From Actinophytocola sp049647105 (lineage in GTDB: Bacteria; Actinomycetota; Actinomycetes; Mycobacteriales; Pseudonocardiaceae), in assembly GCF_049647105.1 (NCBI RefSeq), contig NZ_JBARWZ010000294.1, positions 1-64,000 of the forward strand: 64,000 nt of DNA, in the 5' to 3' direction. Below the pieces are notes generated by a model. The model was given only the letters and a program-made list of their open reading frames with translations. It searched no databases and was not told the DNA's origin. Positions 50,398 to 58,032 of this stretch are shown piece by piece (position 1 is the stretch's first letter; every line of letters starts with the position of its first letter). A program made the translations under genes and the position numbers.

Positions 50398-51467
50398 CGC
50401 CCATGCAGCTCCCGATCATGCCGCCGGTCAAGCCGATGCTGGCCAAACCGGTCAAGAAGATCCCGACGGGCGAGATGAGCTACGAGCCCAAGTGGGACGG
50501 CTTCAGGTCCATCATCTTCCGCGACGGTGATGACGTGGAGATCGGCAGCCGCAACGAGCGCCCGATGACCAGGTACTTTCCCGAACTGGTCGAGGCGGTG
50601 AAGGCCAACCTCCCCACCCGCTGCGTGATCGACGGAGAGATCATCGTGGTGGGTCCGACGGGCGACCGCCTTGAGTTCGAGGTGCTGGCCCAGCGCATCC
50701 ACCCGGCGGCAAGCCGCGTGAAGATGCTGTCGGAGACGACCCCGGCCAAGTTCATCGCCTTCGACCTGCTGGCACTGGGCGACACGGACTACACGGAGCG
50801 TCCCTTCGGCGAACGTCGAGCGGCCCTGGCGGAGGCACTGGCGCCGGCGCGGGCCCCGATCCACCTGACGAGGACGACCACGGACCCGGCGGTGGCGCAG
50901 GAGTGGTTCGAACAGTTCGAGGGCGCGGGCCTGGACGGCGTGATAGCCAAGCCCCTTGACGGCCCGTACGAACCGGACAAGCGCGTGATGTTCAAGATCA
51001 AACACGAACGCACGGCTGACTGTGTGGTCGCCGGCTACCGCGTCCACAAGACCGCCCCGAACCGCATCGGCTCGCTGCTGCTGGGTCTCTACAACGACGA
51101 CGGTGTACTGGCGAGCGTTGGCGTGATCGGCGCGTTCCCGCTGGCGCGGAGGGAAGAGCTGTTCGAACAGATGCAGGAACTGGTCACGGACTTCGACAAC
51201 CACCCGTGGGCGTGGGCGAAGCAGGAGGAGGGCACCCGCACCCCGCGCAACGCGGAGGGCAGCCGCTGGCAGGCGGGCAAGGACCTGTCGTTCGTGCCGC
51301 TCCGGCCGGAACGCGTGGTGGAGGTGCGGTACGACCACATGGAAGGCGTCCGCTTCCGCCACACCGCGCAGTTCTCCCGCTGGCGCCCGGACCGGGACCC
51401 GAAAACCTGCACGTACGAACAGCTGGAAGAACCGGTCAGGTTCGACCTGGCAGACGTACTCGCCTGA
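50394..51467 (+). CDS. ligC: ATP-dependent DNA ligase
   Basis: 357 residues, the length of mycobacterial LigC. The adenylated lysine lies in EPKWDGFRSI (motif I), with SRNERPMTRYFP, VIDGEIIVVG, FIAFDLLALG, LDGVIAKPLDGPY and VMFKIKHERTADCVVAGYR as later nucleotidyltransferase motifs. An OB-fold C-terminus follows. LigC enzymes seal nicks with ATP in back-up end joining and excision repair. The start overlaps the preceding stop; an ATG 9 bp later is possible. A LigD-type polymerase is encoded about 3.3 kb further on. Confidence 0.92.
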   Translation: MTPMQLPIMPPVKPMLAKPVKKIPTGEMSYEPKWDGFRSIIFRDGDDVEIGSRNERPMTRYFPELVEAVKANLPTRCVIDGEIIVVGPTGDRLEFEVLAQRIHPAASRVKMLSETTPAKFIAFDLLALGDTDYTERPFGERRAALAEALAPARAPIHLTRTTTDPAVAQEWFEQFEGAGLDGVIAKPLDGPYEPDKRVMFKIKHERTADCVVAGYRVHKTAPNRIGSLLLGLYNDDGVLASVGVIGAFPLARREELFEQMQELVTDFDNHPWAWAKQEEGTRTPRNAEGSRWQAGKDLSFVPLRPERVVEVRYDHMEGVRFRHTAQFSRWRPDRDPKTCTYEQLEEPVRFDLADVLA

Positions 51468-51555
51468 CCAACCACACACCAGCCACCGTTCACCCGGTTC
51501 TCACCTCCCCCGTGCAACCCTGCAACGGACCACGCAATGGGGAGGACAAGACAAG

Positions 51556-53097
51556 GTGACGGCCTGGCGAGTAGGCGTGGCCATGCTGGTCGCCGCGGCG
51601 ACGCTGACCGCCTGCACGGCGGGCCCTTCGATCCGCCCGGAGATCGTCACCAACAGTGGCTCGGACGCGTCCACGACCCCGTCGGTCCCGCCCAGTGAGG
51701 TCCCGCCGCTCGAGGAACCCGACAACGACGTCGAGTGGCGCACCTGCTCCGGCGAGATCCGTGACGCTCTGTCAGCACAGCAACTCCCCGGCTGGCTGAA
51801 AATCAACTGCGGTCAGGTGAAGGGCGTTCTCGACTCCCCCTACGCCCCGGGCCGCGACACGACTCACATCCAGCTGCTCAAGGCGGGTGAGGGCCCCATC
51901 CCGATCGCGGTCGTCAACGACGTCGACGGCATCCCCGGCACGATCTACGCCGCCCGGCTCGCCACCGCGCTCCCGCAGGCGTTCTTCGAGAAGTTCCAGC
52001 TCATCGGCATGGACCGGCGCGGGACCGGTAACTCCGCCGCCGCGAACTGCCTGCCCCAGCGGGTCCGTCGCGACCTGATCGAGCCGGACCCGGCCGCGCT
52101 GGACGTCGGCGCCTGGTTCGAGGCCGCGCAGACCGCGGGTCAGCAGTGCTCGATCACGCTGGAACGCCAGCTCCCCGCCATCGACACCTGGCGCACCGCC
52201 GCCGACCTGGACTCGCTGCGTACCATGCTCGGCGTCTCCCGGCTGAACGCGATCGGCCACGGCGAGGGCTCACGCGTGGTGAGCATGTTCGCCGACCGGT
52301 TCCCCGATCGGGTGGGCAGGCTCGTCCTCGACGGCCTCCCCGATCCGACCGCGGACGCACAGCTGGCCCTCGAGGGCGTTGCGAAGGGCGGCGAAGCGGC
52401 ATGGGACGGGTTCGTCACCGACTGCGCGCAGCGCCAGTGCGAGCTGGGCGGCGACCCCGAGCGCACGTTCCTGGAACTGATGGGCAAGCTGCGCACGAGT
52501 CCCCTCCCGGGTAACGGTGGTCTGGACATCACCGCGGGCGCGGCAATGCACGCGGTCATGATCGGCCTGTCCGACCGCGGGAACTGGCCCGCGTTGGCCA
52601 CCGCGCTGGCGGCGGCCAACGGCGGCGACGGCACCGGCCTGCTCACCATCCTGACCCCGACCGTGCTGGGCAGCGAGGTCCAGGCGGCGTCCCTCGACGG
52701 TGCGCTGGTCACCCAGTGCAACGACATGAAGACCCGCCTGTCACCTGAACAAGTGAAGACCGCGGGGACGGACTGGCAGAAGCGGTTTCCCCTGTTCGGC
52801 CCGGTCGCCGCGCAGCGCCTCGCGTTCTGCGGCCCGTGGACCGTGCCCGACCACCCGGTGCCGACGCCGACCGGCCGGGGCGCGCCACCGATCCTGGTGA
52901 TCGGCACCGCGAGCGATGCCGTCACCCCGCTGGACGGCACCCAGCGCGCCGCCCAGCAGCTCGACTCCGGCGTTTTCGTCTCCTGGCAAGGCGCGGGTCA
53001 CGGCGCGCTGGGCTTCTCCCCGTGCGCCACGACCGCGGCGATCGGTTTCCTCACCGACGGCGCGATTCCTCGAAACGGAACCGTCTGTCCACCGTGA
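51556..53097 (+). CDS. TAP-like alpha/beta-hydrolase lipoprotein lacking the serine nucleophile
   Basis: 513 residues from a GTG at 51556, GGAGGA 9 bp upstream. Lipobox LTAC (cysteine ~20). The fold matches tripeptidyl-aminopeptidase-like secreted hydrolases: FQLIGMDRRGTGNS (oxyanion side), DSLRTMLGVSRLNAIGHGEG, RFPDRVGRLVLDGLPDP, the late Asp in TASDAVTPLDG and His in GAGHGALGF. Where relatives have G-x-S-x-G this protein reads G-H-G-E-G, so the nucleophile is glycine. It may be a binding or inactive homologue anchored outside the membrane. Confidence 0.85.
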   Translation: MTAWRVGVAMLVAAATLTACTAGPSIRPEIVTNSGSDASTTPSVPPSEVPPLEEPDNDVEWRTCSGEIRDALSAQQLPGWLKINCGQVKGVLDSPYAPGRDTTHIQLLKAGEGPIPIAVVNDVDGIPGTIYAARLATALPQAFFEKFQLIGMDRRGTGNSAAANCLPQRVRRDLIEPDPAALDVGAWFEAAQTAGQQCSITLERQLPAIDTWRTAADLDSLRTMLGVSRLNAIGHGEGSRVVSMFADRFPDRVGRLVLDGLPDPTADAQLALEGVAKGGEAAWDGFVTDCAQRQCELGGDPERTFLELMGKLRTSPLPGNGGLDITAGAAMHAVMIGLSDRGNWPALATALAAANGGDGTGLLTILTPTVLGSEVQAASLDGALVTQCNDMKTRLSPEQVKTAGTDWQKRFPLFGPVAAQRLAFCGPWTVPDHPVPTPTGRGAPPILVIGTASDAVTPLDGTQRAAQQLDSGVFVSWQGAGHGALGFSPCATTAAIGFLTDGAIPRNGTVCPP

Positions 53098-53117
53098 TCA
53101 CCCGTTAGAGTGTCCCC

Positions 53118-53939
53118 ATGCGACGCGTCGGGGTGCTGCTGCTGGTCATGCTGTCCTTCCTGCTCGCGACACCGGCAGCGGCGTCCCAGGCCTCCCGGCC
53201 GGTCGCGCTCCGGGTGCTGAGCTTCAACATCCACACCGGCATCGGCACGGACGGCGCGCTCGACCTGGCCCGCACGGCCGCCGCGATCCGGGGGACGGGC
53301 GCGGACATCGTCGCGCTGCAGGAGGTCGACGTGCACTGGGACGTGCGCAGCGACTTCCGCGATCAGGCGCGTGAGCTGGCGGGCATGCTGGCGATGCGGG
53401 TGTTCTTCGCCCCGATCTACGACCTGGACCCGCTGACCCCCGGCGCGCCCCGCCGCCAGTACGGCGTGGCCATACTGAGCCGCTTCCCCGTGCTGCACAC
53501 CGAGAACCACGAGATCACCCGACTGTCCACGCAGGACCCCAACCCCGTGCCCGCACCCGCGCCGGGCTTCGCGGAAGCGGTCGTGCTGGTCCGCGGCATC
53601 CCGGTCCACGTCTACTCGACACACCTGGACTACCGCGCCGACCCGGCCGTACGCGAGATGCAGGTGGCGGACACGCTGCGGATCATGTCCCGCGACCGCG
53701 GCCCTCGGTTGCTGCTCGGCGACTTCAACGCATCGCACGAGGCACCCGAACTCGCTCCACTGTGGACAGTTCTGACCGACGCGGCGCCGGACGACTACAC
53801 GTACCCAGCGGAGGCGCCTACGAAGCTGATCGACTTCGTGACCGTGTCGGAGAAGGTGGCGGTGCGATCCGCGACCGTCCCGGAAACCCTCGCCTCCGAC
53901 CACCGCCCGGTACTGGCGGAACTGTCCTTGCGGCGTTAG
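53118..53939 (+). CDS. Secreted endonuclease/exonuclease/phosphatase family protein
   Basis: 273 residues. The signal peptide is clear (LLLVMLSFLLATPAAA). The fold's motifs follow: LSFNIHTGIG, VALQEVD (metal Glu), YGVAILSRFPV, VYSTHLDYRAD, LLLGDFNASHEAPEL, and ASDHRPVLAEL at the end (catalytic Asp-His). It is an Mg-dependent phosphodiesterase acting outside the cytoplasm on nucleic acid, phosphoinositide or another phosphodiester; the substrate is not readable. It converges with the next gene, overlapping by 4 bp. Confidence 0.88.
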   Translation: MRRVGVLLLVMLSFLLATPAAASQASRPVALRVLSFNIHTGIGTDGALDLARTAAAIRGTGADIVALQEVDVHWDVRSDFRDQARELAGMLAMRVFFAPIYDLDPLTPGAPRRQYGVAILSRFPVLHTENHEITRLSTQDPNPVPAPAPGFAEAVVLVRGIPVHVYSTHLDYRADPAVREMQVADTLRIMSRDRGPRLLLGDFNASHEAPELAPLWTVLTDAAPDDYTYPAEAPTKLIDFVTVSEKVAVRSATVPETLASDHRPVLAELSLRR

Positions 53940-54145
53940 TCGCCGTCTTCAATTTCTTCGCGTACCCGGTATTCGCAGCCGTACTCGACCGCATAGCAGA
54001 GATCGTAATGGTGCACAATCTTCGGACCCTCGTGCAGGTGCACGTGGGTGACGGTATCCCGTGGTTGTTCTGGCAGCTCGGGGAGCGTGTCGACTCGCCC
54101 GTCGAGCGGCCCACCCACGTAGCGCACGACGTACGACTTCGTCAC
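53936..54145 (-). CDS. Small unknown protein
   Basis: 69 residues from a GTG at 54145 with GGAGG 6 bp upstream. The sequence begins MTKSYVVRYVGGPLDGRVDT and is His- and acid-rich afterwards. The YVGGPLDG opening recurs in small actinobacterial and phage proteins of unknown role. No catalytic motif is seen. The region 54146-54336 to its right holds no gene. Confidence 0.6.
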   Translation of the reverse strand: MTKSYVVRYVGGPLDGRVDTLPELPEQPRDTVTHVHLHEGPKIVHHYDLCYAVEYGCEYRVREEIEDGD

Positions 54146-54336
54146 GATGACCTCCCTCCGGCTTCCGTCACCTCGATGTTTCCTTGCGATCGGGCCGAAA
54201 GCAACCAGGAGCTGTGCGCGCTGGGAGAACTCATGGGTTCAAGCACATGTTCACCGCATTGGATGTCGCGGTGTCGTAACGGTTTCGACAAAGATGGCGA
54301 CGCCAAAGCAGCAGCACCAGGTGAGGAGCCACCGTC

Positions 54337-54783
54337 ATGACGACGCCGGACCGCCGCTGGCCGGTGTGGCCGTGGCTGGTGCTCACCGTCGCGGGCATCG
54401 CCGTGACCGTTGTTGCCGCGATCGTCGGCACCGCGGCCAGCACAAACGAGGCCGAGGACACCCCACCCGGCACGGTCACCGTCACCGCGTCCCAGGACCG
54501 GAAGGTCCCGGAACGGGTCACCGTCACCGTCGCGCCTCCCCCGGAGGTCCCGGCGACGGCGCTGCTGGACGGCCTCCACACCGTGGGCAGGGATGTGCAG
54601 CCGGGCATCTACCAGACCACCGGCCCGAGCGGCACGAACGAGGGCGGCTGCTACTGGACGAGGTCCGACAGTGGGGGCGGCATCATCGAGAACGGCGTGA
54701 TCATCGGCCCGGGCACCCTCACGGTCAACCTCAACGAGCTGGTGGAAACCGCGGGCTGCCAGCCATGGCAGAAGGTCGGCTAG
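54337..54783 (+). CDS. Membrane-anchored protein with a 'VGxDVxPGxY' domain
   Basis: 148 residues. One N-terminal hydrophobic helix (~9-32) anchors an extracytoplasmic part. After a Thr/Pro/Val linker, the C-terminal ~70 residues read GLHTVGRDVQPGIYQTTGPS, CYWTRSDSGGGII and GPGTLTVNL, with two Cys likely paired. This small domain recurs in actinobacterial lipoproteins and kinase-associated proteins; its function is unknown. The gene converges with the LigD-type polymerase gene. Confidence 0.7.
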   Translation: MTTPDRRWPVWPWLVLTVAGIAVTVVAAIVGTAASTNEAEDTPPGTVTVTASQDRKVPERVTVTVAPPPEVPATALLDGLHTVGRDVQPGIYQTTGPSGTNEGGCYWTRSDSGGGIIENGVIIGPGTLTVNLNELVETAGCQPWQKVG

Positions 54784-54797
54784 AGACCTGCCCGGGG

Positions 54798-55835
54798 CTA
54801 CTTTCTTGCGCGGCTGGGCTGCACCCGCTTGGGCTCGCCCGCCATCTTCGGGTACTCCGGCGGGTACGGCAGGTCGCCATCGCCATCGGCCTCGTCGCGG
54901 GCCACCAGCTCCATCAGCGGCTCCAGTGAGAACGCCTTGGCCGCCACCCCGGCGTGCAGGTCGCCCACCCGCGCGAACCGATCCGGCATCGTGAGCACCG
55001 TGAAGTCCTCGGGCATGACGTCGGGCAGTTCCTCCCACGTCACCGGCGCCGACACCTGCGCCTTCGGCGTCGGCCGGACCGAGTAGGCGCACGCGATGGT
55101 CCGGTCCCTCGCCATCTGGTTGAAGTCGATGAAGATCCGCTCGCCGCGCTCCTCCTTCCACCAGCTCATCGTCACGTCGTCGGGCATGCGACGCGCCAGC
55201 TCCCGGCCAAGGGCGATCACCGCGCGCCGCGCCTCGACGAAGGTCCACCTCGGCTCGATCGGCACGTACACGTGCAGCCCTCGGCCGCCGGACGTCTTCG
55301 GGAACCCCTCCATCCCGAGCGACGCCAGCAGTTCGCGCAGCACCCCCGCGACCCGCGCGGCGTCGCGGAAGTCCGTGCCCGGCTGCGGGTCGAGGTCGAT
55401 CCGCAGCTGGTCGGGGTGGTCGACCTCGGGCTGCCGCACCGGCCACGGGTGGAACGTCAGCGTGCCGAGGTTGACCGCCCACACGACCACCGCGAGCGTC
55501 GTCGGGCACACCTCGTCGGCGGGCCTGCCGCTGGGGAACGTGATCCGCGCCGTCTCCACGAACGGCGGCGCGCCCTTGGGCACCCGCTTCTGGTAGAACG
55601 CGTCGCCCCGGTTGTCGGCGCGGGTGGACAGCTTCGCGCCATCGAACACCCCGCCCGGCCAGCGCTCCAGCGTGGTGGGCCGGTCACGCAGCGCGCCGAG
55701 GATACCGTCGCCCACCGACAGGAAGTACCTCACCACGTCGGACTTCGTGATCCCCAGCTCGGCGAAGTAGGGCTTGTCCGGACTCGACACGCGCACGGCG
55801 TGCCCGTCCACCTCGAACTCCATCGCCTCGGCCAT
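54798..55835 (-). CDS. Stand-alone LigD-type primase-polymerase (PolD-like)
   Basis: 345 residues, the archaeo-eukaryotic primase fold of the LigD polymerase domain alone. Marks: YFLSVGDGILGALRDRPTTLERWPGG split over ~36-62, KRVPKGAPPFV, the metal Asp pair in LRIDLDPQPGTDF, TSGGRGLHVYVPI, and FIDFNQMARDRTIACAYSVR. Such proteins fill gaps and add nucleotides in end joining or base-excision repair. The ligase and nuclease domains are absent. LigC at 50394 could supply sealing. No Ku gene is in the window. Confidence 0.9.
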   Translation of the reverse strand: MAEAMEFEVDGHAVRVSSPDKPYFAELGITKSDVVRYFLSVGDGILGALRDRPTTLERWPGGVFDGAKLSTRADNRGDAFYQKRVPKGAPPFVETARITFPSGRPADEVCPTTLAVVVWAVNLGTLTFHPWPVRQPEVDHPDQLRIDLDPQPGTDFRDAARVAGVLRELLASLGMEGFPKTSGGRGLHVYVPIEPRWTFVEARRAVIALGRELARRMPDDVTMSWWKEERGERIFIDFNQMARDRTIACAYSVRPTPKAQVSAPVTWEELPDVMPEDFTVLTMPDRFARVGDLHAGVAAKAFSLEPLMELVARDEADGDGDLPYPPEYPKMAGEPKRVQPSRARK

Positions 55836-55885
55836 CGCGCCAGCCTACGTCGTGCGAAAAGCCCTTCGCCTGGTCAAGTAGCGTA

Positions 55886-57157
55886 ATGACGGTGAAGATG
55901 GACCTGACCCCCGCGAGGGGAACCCGCGATCTGCTGCCCTCGACCGTCGCCGTGCGTGACCATGTCCTGGCGCGGATCACGGAGGTCTACAGCCGCTACG
56001 GCTACCAGCGCATCGAGACCCCGGCCCTGGAGAACATCGAGCGTCTCCAGGGCGGCCAGGGCGGCGAGAACCAGAAGCTGATCTACCAGGTGCTGCGCCG
56101 AGGCCTCGACCAGTCGGTCGCCGCCGGGACACCGCTGTCCGACCTCGTCGACCTCGGCCTGCGCTTCGACCTGACCGTGCCGCTGACCCGGTTCTACGGC
56201 GCCAACCGCGCGACGCTCCCGCAGCCGTTCCGCTCGTTCCAGTTCGGGCCGGTGTGGCGGGCGGAGCGGCCCGCGAAGGGCCGCTACCGGCAGTTCTACC
56301 AGTGCGACATCGACGTGCTCGGCGAGCCGAGCGTGCTGGCCGAGGTGGAGCTGATCGAGGCGACGTCGGCGGCGCTGGCCGCGGCGGGGCTGGCCGGTAC
56401 GACCGTGCGGGTCTCCGACCGGCGGTTCCTGTCCGCGCTGGCCGAACAGTCCGGGGTACCCGCCGAGGGCTGGGACCGCCTGTTCATCACGCTGGACAAG
56501 CTCGACAAGATCGGCTGGAGCGGTGTCCGCACCGAACTGGCCGACCGCCTCGGCATCGACGAGGCGACCGTCGACCGGCTCCAGGAGACCATCACGGGCC
56601 TGCAGGGCCTGAACGCGGCCAAGCTGACCGACCGGCTGACCTCGGTGCTGCCCGGCCTCGGCGACGACGTGCTGACCGACCTGACCACCACGGTCGACGG
56701 ACTGGCCGCGCTACCCGACCTGACCTGGGAGTTCGATCCGACGCTGGTTCGCGGCATGGGGTACTACACCGGCCAGATCTTCGAGGTCACGCACCCCGCG
56801 TCGGGCGGCTCGGTGGCAGGCGGCGGCCGCTACGACCGGCTCGTCGGCCGGTTCCTCGGCACGGACGTGCCCGCGTGCGGCTTCTCCATCGGCTTCGAAC
56901 GGATCGTGGACCTGCTGGCCACCGCGCCTGCGCGCGAGGCGGTCGCGGTGCTGTACGAGGCGGACACCCCGATCCCCGCTGTGCTGGCGATCGCCCGTGA
57001 GCTGCGGGAAGGCGGCCGCGCGGTGTCGCCGGTGCGCCGGTCCGGCAAGTTCGGCGCCCAGCTCACCCGCTTGGAAGAGTGGGGATTCACCTCGTTCGTG
57101 CACGTCAAACCGGACGCGACGGGCGAGGAACGCGACCTCGGCGACAAGGCGAGGTAG
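55886..57157 (+). CDS. hisS: Histidyl-tRNA synthetase, divergent paralogue
   Basis: 423 residues from an ATG at 55886; the ATG at 55898 is also possible. Class II motifs: ARGTRDLLPS, FDLTVPLTRF, motif 2 FRSFQFGPVWRAERPAKGR followed by YRQFYQCDIDVLG, motif 3 GFSIGFERIVDLL. An HGTP anticodon-binding domain closes the chain. The histidine A-loop reads LVRGMGYYTGQIFEV, not the R-G-L-D-Y-Y of typical HisRS, so the conserved Asp is Gly. It may be a second HisRS (housekeeping, resistance or non-canonical). It is followed by a small membrane protein gene. Confidence 0.82.
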   Translation: MTVKMDLTPARGTRDLLPSTVAVRDHVLARITEVYSRYGYQRIETPALENIERLQGGQGGENQKLIYQVLRRGLDQSVAAGTPLSDLVDLGLRFDLTVPLTRFYGANRATLPQPFRSFQFGPVWRAERPAKGRYRQFYQCDIDVLGEPSVLAEVELIEATSAALAAAGLAGTTVRVSDRRFLSALAEQSGVPAEGWDRLFITLDKLDKIGWSGVRTELADRLGIDEATVDRLQETITGLQGLNAAKLTDRLTSVLPGLGDDVLTDLTTTVDGLAALPDLTWEFDPTLVRGMGYYTGQIFEVTHPASGGSVAGGGRYDRLVGRFLGTDVPACGFSIGFERIVDLLATAPAREAVAVLYEADTPIPAVLAIARELREGGRAVSPVRRSGKFGAQLTRLEEWGFTSFVHVKPDATGEERDLGDKAR

Positions 57158-57175
57158 AGAGGTTACGGTGGAAAC

Positions 57176-57487
57176 ATGGCGGCCACCGCTTACCCCGAGG
57201 AACCGGAGAACGGGTCGCGCCGGATCGACGACGAGCTGATCGGACTCGACCCGGAGGACCCGGAGACGAAGGCGTTCGCCCAGCATCTGGAACGCCAGCA
57301 GCAGGTGCGGTCCGGCTACACCGTCGAGGGCTACCTGTCCGACGTCGGTGACTTCGCCGACTCGGCCAACCGGCTTGGCGGCCACTACAAGCTCATGGCC
57401 GCCATCCTCGTGCTGCTCATCCTGCTCGGCGTGACCATCACCGCATGGGACGCCCTGGTGTTCGTGTTCAACACGTTCACCCACTGA
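57176..57487 (+). CDS. Small single-pass membrane protein
   Basis: 103 residues. A hydrophilic acidic N-terminal ~72 residues (DELIGLDPEDPETKAFAQHL) precedes one hydrophobic segment (~73-96, LMAAILVLLILLGVTITAW). No known domain. It lies 18 bp after hisS and 17 bp before msrB, all in the same direction. Confidence 0.65.
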   Translation: MAATAYPEEPENGSRRIDDELIGLDPEDPETKAFAQHLERQQQVRSGYTVEGYLSDVGDFADSANRLGGHYKLMAAILVLLILLGVTITAWDALVFVFNTFTH

Positions 57488-57504
57488 CGCGTATTTTGGA
57501 CGAC

Positions 57505-57924
57505 ATGGAGACCGAGCAGCAGCCGCCTGTGGTGAAGTCCGAGCAGGAGTGGCGTCAGCAGCTGACGCCGGAGGAGTACGCGGTGCTGCGCGAGGCGGGC
57601 ACCGAACGACCGTGGGTCGGCGAGTACACCGACACGAAGACGACCGGCGTGTACGAATGCCGTGCCTGCGGAGCGGAGCTGTTCCGCAGCGACACGAAGT
57701 TCGAGTCGCACTGTGGGTGGCCCTCGTTCTTCGGGCCGCTGGCGGGTGAGGCGATCATCGAGCGCGAGGACCGGTCGCTCGGCATGACCCGCGTCGAGGT
57801 TCTGTGCGCGAACTGCCACTCCCACCTCGGCCACCTCTTCGAGGGCGAGGGCTACGACACCCCCACCGACCAGCGCTACTGCATCAACTCGATCTCGCTG
57901 CGCCTGGTCCCCGCCGAGGAGTGA
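57505..57924 (+). CDS. msrB: Peptide-methionine (R)-S-oxide reductase
   Basis: 139 residues from the ATG at 57505. All four zinc cysteines are present (CRACGAELF and CANCHSHLGHLF). The substrate pocket HCGWPSFF and the catalytic cysteine in QRYCINSISLRL are intact. It reduces the R epimer of methionine sulfoxide in proteins, using thioredoxin. A hairpin follows. Confidence 0.96.
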   Translation: METEQQPPVVKSEQEWRQQLTPEEYAVLREAGTERPWVGEYTDTKTTGVYECRACGAELFRSDTKFESHCGWPSFFGPLAGEAIIEREDRSLGMTRVEVLCANCHSHLGHLFEGEGYDTPTDQRYCINSISLRLVPAEE

Positions 57925-57935
57925 TCCCTCCCGGT

Positions 57936-57973
57936 TGTGGTCCTCCACACCCTCACCACTGAGGATCACCACA
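57936..57973 (+). terminator. Imperfect hairpin after msrB
   Basis: TGTGGT-CCTC (57936-57945) pairs with GAGG...ACCACA (57961-57973) with a small bulge. It is placed 12 bp after the msrB stop. Confidence 0.5.
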
Positions 57974-58032
57974 GCAAATCCTTGCGGCCAACATCATTAC
58001 GCGCACCACCGGCGCCGCATAATGTCGCCTCC

